In this document: positions 44,952-55,400 of the stretch, piece by piece
Layout: every line of letters starts with the position of its first letter
Position numbering within the stretch: the first letter of the stretch is position 1
Assembly (NCBI RefSeq): GCF_017353415.1
Contig: NZ_JAFMPX010000006.1
Span: forward strand, 1 to 64,000
Source of the DNA: Arthrobacter sp. E3
Lineage (GTDB): Bacteria; Actinomycetota; Actinomycetes; Actinomycetales; Micrococcaceae
Direction of reading: 5' to 3'
Length of the DNA stretch: 64,000 nucleotides
The notes under the pieces: generated by a model
What the model saw: the letters and a program-made list of their open reading frames with translations, nothing else
The model's database searches: none
What the model was told of the DNA's origin: nothing
Program-made: the position numbers and the translations under genes

Positions 44952-46844
44952 ATGACCGTCTTGATGAGTGTTGCCGCGCTTAGTGCCCGCATGAACAGCG
45001 GCGCCCGCACTGTTGTGTTGGATGTGCGTTGGGCGTTGGGGGATCCACACGGGCATGACCACTACCTGACCGCTCATATTCCTGGTGCCGTATATGCTGA
45101 CATGGACACTGAACTTGCCGCCCACGGCCTGCCGGCGGAAGGTCGCCACCCCTTGCCCGCTGAGGCAGACTTTGCCGCCTCGGTGCGCCGTTGGGGCATT
45201 AATGCACAGGACACGGTGGTGGTCTACGACGACGCAGGTTCCGCCGCCGCCGCCAGGGCGTGGTGGCTGCTGGGCTACGCCGGGCTCCCGGAAATTTACC
45301 TGCTCGACGGCGGATTGGCAGCTTGGCGCGCCGCCAGCCTTCCGCTCTCCGCAGGTGAGGAATCAGCCCTGCCAGGAGAAGCCGTCGTGCGTTTCGGGTC
45401 CAAAGGAACAATTGACGCCGATGGTGCCGCCAGCTGGGAGGGGATTCTGCTGGATGCTAGGGCAGGGGAGCGGTACCGCGGCGAAGTCGAGCCGATGGAC
45501 CCCAGAGCCGGGCACATACCGGGGGCCGTAAGCGCCCCGACGAGTGAAAACTTGACTGCGGAAAAAACGTTCCTGCCAGCAGAACAGCTGCGTGCGCGGT
45601 TTACGGCCCTGGGCGTGGAACCGGACACCGCCGTAGCCGTGTATTGCGGGTCCGGAGTGACGGCTGCGCACCAAATTGCGGCGCTGGAAATTGCCGGGTT
45701 CAAGGCGGCGCTATACCCGGGGTCGTGGTCGGCATGGTCGAACCAGCCGGGGCGTCCTGTTGAGACGGGAGCGAACGACGATATGCTAAAAGGCATGACT
45801 GAAGTAAAGGCCTACGCCGCCAACTCTGCCACGTCCGGATTCGCGCCGAGCACCATTAAGCGTCGTGAACCAGGCGCCCACGACGTCGAAATTTCCATTG
45901 AATTTTGCGGCCTGTGCCACTCAGATGTGCACTCGATTCGCTCCGAATGGGGACCTGCAAAATACCCGCTGGTCCCAGGACACGAGATTGTTGGCATCGT
46001 CAGCCGCGTCGGTGATGCCGTGGAAGGCTTCAGCGTTGGTCAGCGCGTGGGCGTTGGCTGCTTGGTGGACTCGTGCCGGGAGTGCGACTCCTGCCTTGAA
46101 GGATTTGAACAATACTGTGAAGGCGGCAACGTCGGCACGTACGGGGTGGCGGACCGGCGCAATGGGGGCGGCATAACCCAAGGCGGCTACTCGCAAGCCA
46201 TTGTGGTGGATGAGAACTATGTGCTGCGCATCCCCGAGGGCATGGACCCGGCCGCAGCCGCGCCGCTGCTGTGCGCCGGCGTCACCACGTATTCGCCGCT
46301 GAGTTACCTTGACGTTCAGGAAGGGGACAAGGTGGGCGTTGTGGGCCTGGGCGGACTGGGCCACATGTCTGTCAAGATCGCCAAGGCACTTGGCGCCACC
46401 GTCACCGTGTTCACTACGTCCCCTGACAAGGAGGTGGCGGCCAAGGATCTAGGGGCCGACGCAGTGGTGGTTTCCACCGACGCAGCCCAAATGGAGGCCG
46501 TGAAGGGGTCACTGAACGCAATCCTTGACACCGTGGCAGCCGTGCATGACATCAACGCCTATCTGCGCACTCTGGACCGCGACGGAGCCCTCATTCAGCT
46601 GGGGCTGCCGGCCACTGACATGCCTCCGGTGGACCCGGGCTTGCTGATCCGCAAGCGTTTGGCTTACGGGGGATCGGTTATTGGCGGCATCGCAGAAACT
46701 CAGGAAATGCTTGATTTCTGTGCCGAGCACGGCATTGTCTCCGACATTGAGATGGTCACCGCCGCGGACCTGGACAACGCCTACGACCGCATGGTTGCGG
46801 GGGACGTGCGATACCGCTTTGTCCTTGACAACAGCACTATCTAA
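44952..46844 (+). CDS. rhodanese sulfurtransferase fused in frame to zinc alcohol dehydrogenase
   Basis: One open frame of 630 residues. Residues 1-277 are a complete tandem rhodanese (SseA/TST-like): an inactive first domain and a second with catalytic Cys232 (VYCGSG). Residues 282-630 are a complete NAD(P)-dependent medium-chain alcohol dehydrogenase of the CAD/YahK type: catalytic zinc ligands Cys319 and His344-Glu345, four structural-zinc Cys (CRECDSC and CEGG region, about 374-395) and Rossmann GLGGLGH. Each part is normally a separate protein. A TTGAGA-N16-TATGCT promoter-like site ends 7 bases before ATG 45795, which begins the dehydrogenase, so that part could also be made alone from a nearly leaderless transcript. 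A lost stop codon between two genes is an alternative history. Confidence 0.8.
   Translation: MTVLMSVAALSARMNSGARTVVLDVRWALGDPHGHDHYLTAHIPGAVYADMDTELAAHGLPAEGRHPLPAEADFAASVRRWGINAQDTVVVYDDAGSAAAARAWWLLGYAGLPEIYLLDGGLAAWRAASLPLSAGEESALPGEAVVRFGSKGTIDADGAASWEGILLDARAGERYRGEVEPMDPRAGHIPGAVSAPTSENLTAEKTFLPAEQLRARFTALGVEPDTAVAVYCGSGVTAAHQIAALEIAGFKAALYPGSWSAWSNQPGRPVETGANDDMLKGMTEVKAYAANSATSGFAPSTIKRREPGAHDVEISIEFCGLCHSDVHSIRSEWGPAKYPLVPGHEIVGIVSRVGDAVEGFSVGQRVGVGCLVDSCRECDSCLEGFEQYCEGGNVGTYGVADRRNGGGITQGGYSQAIVVDENYVLRIPEGMDPAAAAPLLCAGVTTYSPLSYLDVQEGDKVGVVGLGGLGHMSVKIAKALGATVTVFTTSPDKEVAAKDLGADAVVVSTDAAQMEAVKGSLNAILDTVAAVHDINAYLRTLDRDGALIQLGLPATDMPPVDPGLLIRKRLAYGGSVIGGIAETQEMLDFCAEHGIVSDIEMVTAADLDNAYDRMVAGDVRYRFVLDNSTI
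45760..45787 (+). promoter_or_regulatory. internal promoter-like element before the dehydrogenase half
   Basis: TTGAGA (45760-45765), 16 bases, TATGCT (45782-45787). An expected start of transcription near 45794 coincides with ATG 45795 of the alcohol-dehydrogenase part, as in leaderless actinobacterial mRNAs. Confidence 0.5.
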
Positions 46845-46911
46845 CCTGCGCCACCAGCTGGACTGCACCAGCAACTAAGCAACCTGCCAGCATAGTTTTA
46901 AGGAGCAATTC

Positions 46912-47340
46912 TTGAGCACCCTGTTTACGAAGATCATCAATGGCGAGATTCCCGGGCGGTTCATCTGGCAGGACGATGACTGTGTGTCGTTCCTGACCAT
47001 CGGCCCGTTGACGGACGGGCATGCCTTGGTGGTGCCGCGTGTGGAAGTGGACAAGTGGACGGATGCTGCCGCAGAACTGGTGTCCAAGCTGATGACCGTT
47101 GCACAGATTGTTGGTCAGGCACAGGTGGCAGCCTTTGGAGCGCCCCGGGCCGGGCTCACCATCGCCGGATTCGAAGTGGAACACCTGCATGTGCACGTGT
47201 TCCCCGCGTACGGGATGGAAAACTTTGATTTCGGCACGGTGGACAACCATCCTGATCCTGCTGCCATGGACGCCAACGCCGAAAAGCTGCGCGACGCGCT
47301 GCGTGCGGCCGGCCACGGTGAGTTCGTTCCGGGAGAATAG
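46912..47340 (+). CDS. HIT family hydrolase
   Basis: A 142-residue histidine-triad protein with the active-site EHLHVHVFP (about residues 93-101) and the N-terminal TLFTKIINGEIPGRF. HIT proteins hydrolyse nucleotide-phosphoramidate or dinucleotide substrates. TTG start at 46912 is supported by AAGGAG 7 bases upstream. It follows the fusion gene by 67 bases on the same strand. Confidence 0.9.
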   Translation: MSTLFTKIINGEIPGRFIWQDDDCVSFLTIGPLTDGHALVVPRVEVDKWTDAAAELVSKLMTVAQIVGQAQVAAFGAPRAGLTIAGFEVEHLHVHVFPAYGMENFDFGTVDNHPDPAAMDANAEKLRDALRAAGHGEFVPGE

Positions 47341-47680
47341 TTCAGTGAGCGGGCCTGCGGAGACCCAGGATTCCAGCGCGGGCACTGTAGTGGATGTCAC
47401 CCCGCGAGTCACGCCGTCGCCAGTTTTGGGGCCCTAAAAGCCGTAATATATCGAAATGTTGGCGGCATATTCCTCCCAGAATGGTTGAATATCGCGCGCT
47501 AGTGTCTACCCGCTATGGATGCCACATGCCCCATTCCGTATGACGTGCGCAGGATTAGCGGTGCGTCAATTGCGTCATGTCAAGCCCGTTTCCCCGCATT
47601 TCCAAGCCTTCCTGCTGGCCGGTATCGTTGAACCCTGTTAAGTTCAAAGACAATATTCTCCGCGGACGGGAACTCGATCG
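47341..47680 (+). promoter_or_regulatory. BCCT upstream region with candidate promoter
   Basis: 340 bases with no gene and visibly more A+T than the surroundings. TTGAAC (47628-47633) and CAATAT (47651-47656) are 17 bases apart, 25 bases before the transporter ATG. The spacer holds GAACCCTGTTAAGTTC, an inverted repeat that could bind a regulator, for example an osmotic one. The ribosome-binding site is weak. Confidence 0.5.
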
Positions 47681-49675
47681 ATGACGGAAAAAAAGGCTTC
47701 TGAGCAGGTCAAAGACGACGATGATCATCTGATTTCAGATGATCATCCCGTCCTGCAAAAAATTGAGGAAAACTACCCGCACGACATTCATCCGGGGCTT
47801 GTCCCTGGTATCTCGGTGGATGAGCAGCGCATTAAATACGGCACTGACAGGCTCGTTTTTACTTTGGCCGCGGTGCTTATTCTGGGATTCATTGCCTGGG
47901 GTGTCATCTCTACTGAATCACTGAAAAGCGTTTCGGATGCCGCTTTGAGCTGGGTGGTCCAGAACACCGGGTGGCTGTTCACCTCCTTGGTGTCGCTGGT
48001 CCTGGTCTTTATGATCTTCCTGGGGTTCAGCAAATACGGCCGCATTCCATTGGGTACCGATGGCGAGAAGCCGGAGTTTTCCAAGTTTTCCTGGATTGCC
48101 ATGATGTTCTCAGCCGGCATGGGTATTGGCTTGTTCTTCTTCGGACCCTACGAGCCACTGACATACTTCATTACCCCGGCGCCCGGAACTGCTGAGCCGG
48201 AAACCTATGAAGCCATTCACAAGGCCATGGCACAAACCATCTTCCATTGGGGTCTGCATGCATGGGCGCTGTACGCCCTCGTGGGTGCAGCGGTTGCCTA
48301 CGGTGCGTATCGCCGCGGCAGGGTTCCGTTGATGAGCTCGATTTTCACCAGTCTGTTTGGGAAACGTCAAACAGAAGGTGTCCCGGGGCGTCTGATTGAC
48401 ATGTTCGCGATTGTCGCCACACTCTTCGGTACCGCAGCCTCGCTGGGCATCGGCGCACTCCAAGTGGGCCGCGGAGTTGAAATCGTCAGCGGCATCGGAA
48501 AGCTTCCCAACGCGGGATTGATCGTCATTATTGCCATTCTGAGCGCCGCATTTGTGGCCTCAGCCGTGTCCGGTGTTGGACGCGGAATTCGTTGGCTTTC
48601 CAACATCAACATGTCGCTGGCCCTGGTTCTGGCCACTTTCATTTTTGTTGCCGGACCCACCCTGTTCCTGCTGAACCTGGTGCCGGCTTCGCTGACCGAA
48701 TACCTCTCCGAGTTGCTGCACATGATGAGCAAGGGACCTTCCTGGGGTCCTGAAGCTGCAGACTTCTCCGGCGCATGGACCGTCTTTTACTGGGCATGGT
48801 GGATCTCGTGGTCACCCTTCGTAGGAATCTTCCTTGCACGCATCTCCCGCGGGCGGACGCTGCGCGAATACGTGCTGTACGTGTTGGGTGTTCCCACAGT
48901 GGTGTGCGCACTGGCCTTCAGTGTCTTCGGTGGAACGTCCATGTGGCTGCGCATGAACGGCGCCGACATTGGTACCAACTCCTCACCACAGGACCTGTTC
49001 TTTGCCATGCTCGATCAGCTGCCGCTGGCGCAGCTCACTCCGTTCCTGGCCATGACCTGCGTTTCGATCTTCTTCATCACGTCCGCTGACTCGGCGTCCG
49101 TGGTGATGGGAATCCTCTCACAGCGAGGCAAGGCGGAACCCGACAAGAAGGTTGTTGTGTTCTGGGGACTGGCAATGATGGGCATCGCCGTCGTTATGCT
49201 CCTTGTGGGTGGAAACACCGCTTTGGAGGGCCTGCAAAACCTGATCATTGTCTCGGCCTTGCCGTTTGCCATCATCTTGCTGCTCATGATGGTCGCCTTC
49301 GCCAAGGACTTGCACACGGATCCGATGATGATCCGGCAGGAGTTTGCCGAGCAAGCCATCGAGAACGCTGTCAAGGCCGGAATTGATGAACATGGTGACG
49401 ACTTTGCCCTCACCATTGAAAAGGCGGCAGTTGGGCATGGTGCCGGGGAGGACTTCAACTCCCATGGAAGCGACGTCACGGAGTGGTACCAACGCCATGA
49501 TGAGGAAGGCGCGCCCGTCGACTACGACTACAAGGCTGGCGAATATGCCGACGGGTGGGTGGCAGCAGATGCTGCAGTTCACGAGTCGCACGAACCAGCA
49601 ACTGATTCGAAGCCGGCTCCAGAGCTGCATGCCGACCAGGAACCCGAACCGGATACGGGCCTTGTGAAGGCATAG
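47681..49675 (+). CDS. BCCT family (betaine/carnitine/choline) transporter
   Basis: A 664-residue secondary transporter with 12 helices. The BCCT signature is clear: WAWWISWSPFVGIFLARISRGRT (about residues 367-389), GMGIGLFFFGPYEPLTYF (about 146-163, the Gly-rich coupling stretch) and a Trp-rich substrate box. A charged N-terminal segment (about 55 residues) and a C-terminal cytoplasmic tail of about 110 acidic residues resemble the regulatory tails of osmosensing BetP. It probably imports glycine betaine, choline or a related osmolyte by Na+ or H+ symport. The substrate is not determined. Confidence 0.94.
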   Translation: MTEKKASEQVKDDDDHLISDDHPVLQKIEENYPHDIHPGLVPGISVDEQRIKYGTDRLVFTLAAVLILGFIAWGVISTESLKSVSDAALSWVVQNTGWLFTSLVSLVLVFMIFLGFSKYGRIPLGTDGEKPEFSKFSWIAMMFSAGMGIGLFFFGPYEPLTYFITPAPGTAEPETYEAIHKAMAQTIFHWGLHAWALYALVGAAVAYGAYRRGRVPLMSSIFTSLFGKRQTEGVPGRLIDMFAIVATLFGTAASLGIGALQVGRGVEIVSGIGKLPNAGLIVIIAILSAAFVASAVSGVGRGIRWLSNINMSLALVLATFIFVAGPTLFLLNLVPASLTEYLSELLHMMSKGPSWGPEAADFSGAWTVFYWAWWISWSPFVGIFLARISRGRTLREYVLYVLGVPTVVCALAFSVFGGTSMWLRMNGADIGTNSSPQDLFFAMLDQLPLAQLTPFLAMTCVSIFFITSADSASVVMGILSQRGKAEPDKKVVVFWGLAMMGIAVVMLLVGGNTALEGLQNLIIVSALPFAIILLLMMVAFAKDLHTDPMMIRQEFAEQAIENAVKAGIDEHGDDFALTIEKAAVGHGAGEDFNSHGSDVTEWYQRHDEEGAPVDYDYKAGEYADGWVAADAAVHESHEPATDSKPAPELHADQEPEPDTGLVKA

Positions 49676-49723
49676 CCCGCCCGCGTGGCTCCGCGGAGAT
49701 CAGTTCTAAGCCCGATCGCCGTA

Positions 49724-49760
49724 ACAGGCTCGATCACCGAAAATCGGTGGGCGAGCCTGT
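49724..49760. terminator. hairpin between convergent BCCT and dehydrogenase genes
   Basis: ACAGGCTCG pairs with CGAGCCTGT, with an inner CACCGA/TCGGTG stem. It sits between two convergent stop codons and likely serves both strands. Confidence 0.7.
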
Positions 49761-49776
49761 CTGTGTGCCGGCGCTG

Positions 49777-50832
49777 CTAGGGGTGCACGAGGATCTTCAC
49801 GGCAGTGTCGTTGTGGTTGATGAGCGTGTCAAAGCCCTTGTCGATCAATTCGTCCAACGCAATGCGGCCGGTGATGAACGGCTTGAGATCGATCTTCCCG
49901 TCTTGGACGAGCTTGATGACTGCCGGATGGTCGCGTACGTAGGCAATGGTTCCGCGCAAGTCGATCTCCTTCAGCACGATCTTCTGCATGTCCACCGTTG
50001 CCGGACGGCCCCAGATCGAGACGTTGACCACCACTCCGGCGGGCTTGACGACGTCGAGCATGGAATCCAGCACAGCGTTCACGCCCGCGCATTCGAAGGC
50101 GCCGTCGGCACCCACGCCGTTGGTCAGTTCCAGAACCCGGGCTGTGACGTCATCCTGGCTGGGATCCAGGACGTAGTCGGCAACGCCTGAAGAAATGGCC
50201 TTGTCCTTCCTGGCCTGTGACAGCTCAGTGACGATGGTGGTCACACCCATGCCCTTCAGCACGGCTGCGGTGAGCAGGCCGATGGGTCCGGCGCCTCCAA
50301 CCACTGCGAAGTTGCCAGCCACCAGTCCGCCTCGAACCACAGCATGATGGGCTACGGCCAGAGGTTCAATCAGGGCGGCCTCATCCAAGGGGATGCTGCC
50401 CACGGGGTGAACCCAGCGGGCATCCACCACGACCTTCTCGCTCAGGCCTCCACCACCGCCGGCCAAGCCGATGAAGCCCATCTTGGTGCAGAGGTTGTAA
50501 TTTCCGGCCAGGCAGGGCGGGCACTCGTTGCAGACAAAGTACGGTTCGACGACGACGCTCTCACCTACGCGCAGGCCCTCCACACCGTCGGCTATTTCCT
50601 CGATGGTGCCCGAGAATTCATGCCCCATGGTGACGGGCGCTTCCTCTGTGCTGAGCGGATGGGGGTGGCCTGGGGCTGGGGTGAAGATGGGCCCTTCAAG
50701 AAATTCGTGTAGGTCGGTGCCGCAAATGCCGCACCAGGCGACGGCAACCTTCACTGTTCCCGGGCGGAGCGCCGGCTCTGGGATGTCTTCGATTCGGAGG
50801 TCCTTTTGTGCGTGGAAACGTGCTGCTTTCAT
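49777..50832 (-). CDS. zinc-dependent medium-chain dehydrogenase, 2,3-butanediol dehydrogenase-like
   Basis: A 351-residue MDR enzyme: catalytic zinc Cys37 (WCGICGTDLHEF), GHEFSG (about residues 69-74), structural-zinc motif CNECPPCLAGNYNLC (about 98-112), Rossmann VVGGAGPIGLL (about 173-183). The 2,3-butanediol / (R,R)-BDH subfamily is suggested by HEFLEGP and by IFTPAPGHPHPLS. It oxidises a secondary alcohol or polyol with NAD(P)+. ATG 50832 is the conserved start; a longer frame to 51123 is unsupported. Confidence 0.9.
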   Translation of the reverse strand: MKAARFHAQKDLRIEDIPEPALRPGTVKVAVAWCGICGTDLHEFLEGPIFTPAPGHPHPLSTEEAPVTMGHEFSGTIEEIADGVEGLRVGESVVVEPYFVCNECPPCLAGNYNLCTKMGFIGLAGGGGGLSEKVVVDARWVHPVGSIPLDEAALIEPLAVAHHAVVRGGLVAGNFAVVGGAGPIGLLTAAVLKGMGVTTIVTELSQARKDKAISSGVADYVLDPSQDDVTARVLELTNGVGADGAFECAGVNAVLDSMLDVVKPAGVVVNVSIWGRPATVDMQKIVLKEIDLRGTIAYVRDHPAVIKLVQDGKIDLKPFITGRIALDELIDKGFDTLINHNDTAVKILVHP

Positions 50833-51189
50833 GACTTGCCACCTTGGGTTCGGTTGTACGAGGTCGATTTGAAGATCTGCCGGCATCGGCATCAAAATTG
50901 ACCATATCCCGGGATTCCAGCCCCGGCATGGGGCTTTCGTCCCGACTATTGGTGCTTTCTGGGCGTCACCGCCTGAATCCGGACAATAGCGTTCGGAACA
51001 GTGTGGCGCGTGCGCTCGATGCCGGATGTCCACATCTACTGAGGCTGCAATCAGTCTCAGCCAGTTCCGTATAGGGACCGGGACCGAGGACTTGTCACTG
51101 CACACCCGATGAAGGAAGCACATCCAACTTCTTTTGTAGTGGCGCGGGCACTCCTTTCAATCGAGTCCAAGCAGTGAAATAATCAAGTT
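50833..51189. other. intergenic region upstream of the butanediol dehydrogenase-like gene
   Basis: 357 bases without a supported gene. CTATTG and CAATAG copies near 50948 and 50985 form a spaced inverted repeat that might be regulatory. Nothing else is recognised. Confidence 0.35.
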
Positions 51190-51396
51190 ATGAATAGGTT
51201 ACGAAATGCGCAGTTGGTCTCTGCCATCGTCTTCCTTCTCGCCGCCGTGGCTTTCACTTTCGAAGACACTGGCATCTATTGGGCGTGGAGTGACACACCC
51301 GTTGTGGGAGCGATTTTGGTCGTCATCTCGCTTATTTTCTGGGTGTTCTTCGTGTTGAACATGCTAAGAACCCATCGCACCGAAAGCCATGAGTAG
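51190..51396 (+). CDS. small two-helix membrane protein
   Basis: A 68-residue hypothetical protein with two helices (about residues 9-26 and 36-58) and a basic tail. ATG 51190 has no good ribosome-binding site. Hydrophobic pattern and codon use look real, but the family is unknown; it begins a patch with little coding evidence. Confidence 0.5.
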   Translation: MNRLRNAQLVSAIVFLLAAVAFTFEDTGIYWAWSDTPVVGAILVVISLIFWVFFVLNMLRTHRTESHE

Positions 51397-51522
51397 TCGC
51401 GTGAGCCCTTCCCCTCTGGACACGTGGAGACACTGAAGTCAGCTTCAGGATTTCCTGGTACGACCCCGTTGGTTTTCCTGCGGAAGGCTTGGGGCGGTGT
51501 CAGTTTTAGCGATGCTACGTAT

Positions 51523-51630
51523 TCATCGGTTCTCTCCCTGCCTGTGGAACCAGACAAAGCGGACGCTGGCTGCAGCGATGAAGAAGAACAAAAAGCCAAG
51601 CAACCCCATGCCGATCACGCTATAGCCCAC
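51523..51630 (-). CDS. possible 35-residue membrane peptide
   Basis: On the minus strand GTG 51630 opens a frame of one strongly hydrophobic helix (IGMGLLGFLFFFIAAASV) followed by RFVWFHRQGENR, a plausible membrane anchor with a positive cytoplasmic end. Too short for standard gene calls; no strong ribosome-binding site. It may instead be a fragment of a decayed membrane protein, since the same frame continues a few codons upstream to a stop. Confidence 0.3.
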   Translation of the reverse strand: MGYSVIGMGLLGFLFFFIAAASVRFVWFHRQGENR

Positions 51631-51896
51631 ACCATAAGGATCGATTAGCAGGGGTCACGACCAGCAAAAGTAGCCGCTTTAGTCAGCTCCCTACCCTAGG
51701 AGGTTCCCCTGAGAAACGTCACTTTTGCGAATCACAAAAACGACTATATTGGGCTTAGTTGTCTTATGCTCAGGCCTTCCGAAGGACAGGGTTCCCGTAT
51801 TTTCGAGGATGACAGCGAAGTGGCTGGCTTGAAGCCAGGAAAGCGACACTTCGGCACCAGCGAATCGAGCGATGGGAACCACTGATTCTCAGCATT

Positions 51897-52223
51897 GTGT
51901 TAATCGATGTAGGCGTCAGGATTGTCAGTCGTGTTGCCACAGAGCCGGCCGGGTGGTTCACTAAGCCTCTCCCCGCAACAGGTGAGGTACCAGCCGCTGA
52001 TGTGCAAGCCGCTGTCGAATCCACCGGCAATTGGATCGCGGCAACCATAGCCCTACCTGACGTACACACCGGACTCGATCTGATGGTTGCTGCTGGATTG
52101 GTCAACGATCTCGTGGGCAAGGGATCCATGGCCCTAATACTGCATCCTGGCGGGAAGTCTCGCGGTGTAGCGTGCGCACCTAGGTTCTCTGGCCCTGTTC
52201 CTGTATCCCGGACCACGTCTTAA
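51897..52223 (+). CDS. unrecognised short ORF, possible gene fragment
   Basis: A 108-codon frame with protein-like composition (ALPDVHTGLDLMVAAGLVND, then GKGSMALILHPGGKSRG). No family is recognised, there is no ribosome-binding site, and the frame extends upstream without a start to a stop near 51810, so it may be the 3' part of a broken gene. Confidence 0.25.
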   Translation: MLIDVGVRIVSRVATEPAGWFTKPLPATGEVPAADVQAAVESTGNWIAATIALPDVHTGLDLMVAAGLVNDLVGKGSMALILHPGGKSRGVACAPRFSGPVPVSRTTS

Positions 52224-52403
52224 AACCCTCAGCGGTCACTAGCGCCCGCAAGGAACCAACACGTCCCCGGTTAGCTGTCCCATAGAGGTTCCTCTGCGGA
52301 CGCCTGGTGGCACAGCGTGCATCGAAACGATTATGACAGCGGGCAAGATGCCTAGAATATCCCTTTGCGTACGGACTTGCCGTTCATTGCCCCTGCAAGG
52401 CAG

Positions 52404-55400
52404 TCAAGCCGTCATGGCTTTGCCCAACGCCACCCGGATTCGCTTCTCGGACACCGAATAGGCCGTGCCCAGCTCCACCGCGAACAAGCTCACGCGCAGT
52501 TCCTCAATCATCCAGCGCACATGTTCCAGCGCAGCCGTGGACCGCTGCCCCGGCACCAAAGCCGCCATGGCGTCGTCGTACTCGTCTTCCAGCGCCTGCA
52601 CGGCAGCCATCGACTGCCCGTCCCGTGCCACATTGCCGGGCAGCTTTTCCAGCCGCCGCTCAATGGCAGTCAGATAGCGCGGCAGCTGGCTGAGCTGGGC
52701 AAAGCCGGTCTTGGCCACAAAACCCGGGAACACGAGCAGGTCCAACTGCTGGCGGACGTCGTTCAGTGCACTGATCAGCGGCAGGCTCGAAGAGGACTTC
52801 AATGCCTTGTCTATGCGCAGTTTGGACGCCAGCACACGTTCGACGACGGCCGTCACCGAGAACACCGAGTCAAAAAGTTCAGCCCTGACGACCTCATACA
52901 ACGCATCAAAGTCTTGCCTGTTCCATGGCAGCTCGGCCGGAGTGAGCTTGTCGATCGTGGCAAGCGTGCAGTCGGCAATGAGCTCCGTGACGCTACCGTG
53001 TGGGTTCTGGCTGAAAGTGAGCTTTTCCTTGTTGCTCAAGTGATCCAGCACGTACCTGTCGGGGGAGGGCACGCGCAGGGCGAGCAGCCGGATCACGCCA
53101 CCGCGCATGGCCAGATCCTGGGCCGCCTGACGCTGGAACACGCGGACTCCCGCAGTTTTCCCCTCGTCGACCAGGGCCGGGTAGCCGGTGACGGTGTGTC
53201 CCGAGACCAGGCGCTTGACCTCCCGCGGCAGCGCGCCCACGGTCCAGTCGGTCAACCCGGAGCGTTCGGCTATGCCTGAGGTGGTCTCCGCCGCCACTGT
53301 GCCCGGCCCGGTGGTCCCGGGACGGGACTTGCCAGTTTTGGTGGAGCCCCCTGTCGCAAGCGGTATCCGCCCGGCCTGCGTCGTTTTCGGAGTTGCTCCG
53401 AGCGACTCGGCAATGGCTCGGCGGGTGGCACCGGCCAGCTTGGCCTGGAGATCGGAAAGGTCCTGGCCCTCATCCAATATGCGGCCATTCTTGTCCACGA
53501 CGGAAAACGTCATGCGCAGGTGTGTGGGCACGGCGTCCCAATTCCAGGAGCCGGGCGGAATGATGTGCCCCTTGATCCGGCGCAGCGCCAATTCAAGCGA
53601 CGGCTCCAGTGCGTCTACCGACGGGTTGAAGTCAGCGGCCAGTGCTGCGGCAGCCTGGCGAGCCACATCCGGTGCCGGGATGAAGTTTTTTCGCACTGCC
53701 TTAGGCAGCGATTTGATGAGCGCTGTGACCAGCTCGGCCCGCAGCCCCGGAATCTGCCACCTGAAAGGAGCTTCGTGCAGCTGGTTCAGGAACAACAGCG
53801 GCACTTGGACACTCACGCCGTCGGACGGGTTGGGGGCTGAACCTGGAGCCGTGGGGTGGAACTCGTAGGACAGCGGTAGCTCAAACTCGCCCTGCATCCA
53901 AATCTTCGGGAATGCGGCCTCGTCGAGTTCTGGTTCCTCGGCCATGACCACATGGGTGTCAAAGTCCAGCAGGGCCGGGTTCTGGTGCCGGGCGTCCTTC
54001 CACCACTTGTCAAAGTGCCGTTCGGAGACCACGTCGTGGCCGATGCGCTCATCGTAAAAATCAAAGAGCGTCTCGTCATCCACGCGCAGGTCGCGACGGC
54101 GCATGCGGGTTTCCATTTCCTCGACCTCGGCCAGCACGGCCTGGTTGCGGTGGAAGAACTTGTGGTTGGTGTGCCAGTCGCCCTCCACCAGGGCATGGCG
54201 GATGAACAGCTCGCGGCTGAGTTCCGGATCGATCCGTCCATAGTGGATGCGCCTGTCTGGCACGATCGGCACTCCGTACAGGGTCACCTTCTCATGCGCC
54301 ATGACCGAGCCCATTTTCTTGGACCAGTGCGGCTCGCTGTACGTGCGCTTCACCAGATCCGGGGCAACCTGTTCGGCCCACAACGGGTCAAACTTGGCCG
54401 CCACCCGGGCCCAGAGCCGGGACGTCTCCACCAGTTCGGCGGCCATGACCCAATCGGGCGACTTCTTGAACAGGGCTGAGCCCGGGAACACCATGAATTT
54501 GGTTCCACGGGCGCCGGCGTATTCGCGCTTGCGCTGGTCGTAGAGTCCGATGTGGCTCAGCAGTCCGGTCAGCAGCGACATGTGGATCGCGTCGTGGTTG
54601 GTCACCGGGTCAATGTCCTTGCCGGAGACCTTGATGTCCAGCGACTTGCCCATCTGCTTCAGCTGGGCGAACAGATCCTGCCACTCACGCACACGCAAAT
54701 AGTTGATGAACTCGGCCTTGCACAGACGCCGGAACGCACTGGAGGAAAGCTCAGCCTGCTTTTCCTTGATGTAGCGCCACAGGTTCAAAAAGCCGGTGAA
54801 GTCCGAGTTCTCGTCCTGGAACCGCTTGTGCTTTTCCGTGGCGAGCTGTTGCTTGTCCGTGGGGCGTTCGCGCGGGTCCTGGATGGTCAGCGCCGCGGCG
54901 AGCACCATGACTTCGGCTGCGACGCCGCGCTTGGCGGCCTCCACGATCATCCGGCCGAGCCTCGGGTCCACGGGCAATTGCGAGAGTTGGCGTCCGACGC
55001 CGGTGATCCCGCCTTGGGCATTTACGGCGCCCAGTTCGCGCAGCAGCGTCACGCCGTCGGTGATGGCCCGGGAATCCGGGGGCTGCACGAACGGGAACTT
55101 CTCCACGTCCTTGGGCCCCTTGGCCACGCCCATGGCCGTCATGGCCAAGATGACGGCCGCCAGGTTGGTACGCAGGATTTCCGGGTCGGTGAACTCGCTG
55201 CGGGCGTTGAAGTCCTCTTCGGAGTACAGGCGGATGCAAATGCCGTCCGAAACACGCCCGCAACGTCCCGAGCGCTGGTTCGCCGAGGCCTGTGACACCC
55301 GCTCAATGGGCAGCCGCTGGACCTTCGTCCTGTGCGAGTAGCGCGAGATTCGGGCCGTACCCGGGTCAATGACGTACTTGATGCCCGGCACTGTGAGGGA

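Larger units (their letters stand above)
51397..52403. other. low-coding accessory patch
   Basis: About 1 kb with no well-supported gene apart from two weak short frames listed separately. It is more AT-rich than the flanks around 51660-51780. CCCCTGAGAAACGTCACTTT from 51706 with its continuation to about 51745 has the feel of a transposon terminus, and AGGTTCCTCTGCGGA at 52286-52300 partly repeats AGGTTCCCCTGAGAA at 51701-51715. It may be debris from an insertion. Confidence 0.35.

Noticed and set aside
52365-53279. 304-residue plus-strand frame opposite hrpA
   Set aside because: It lies opposite the conserved C-terminal domain of HrpA and has shadow-like His/Gln/Arg composition.
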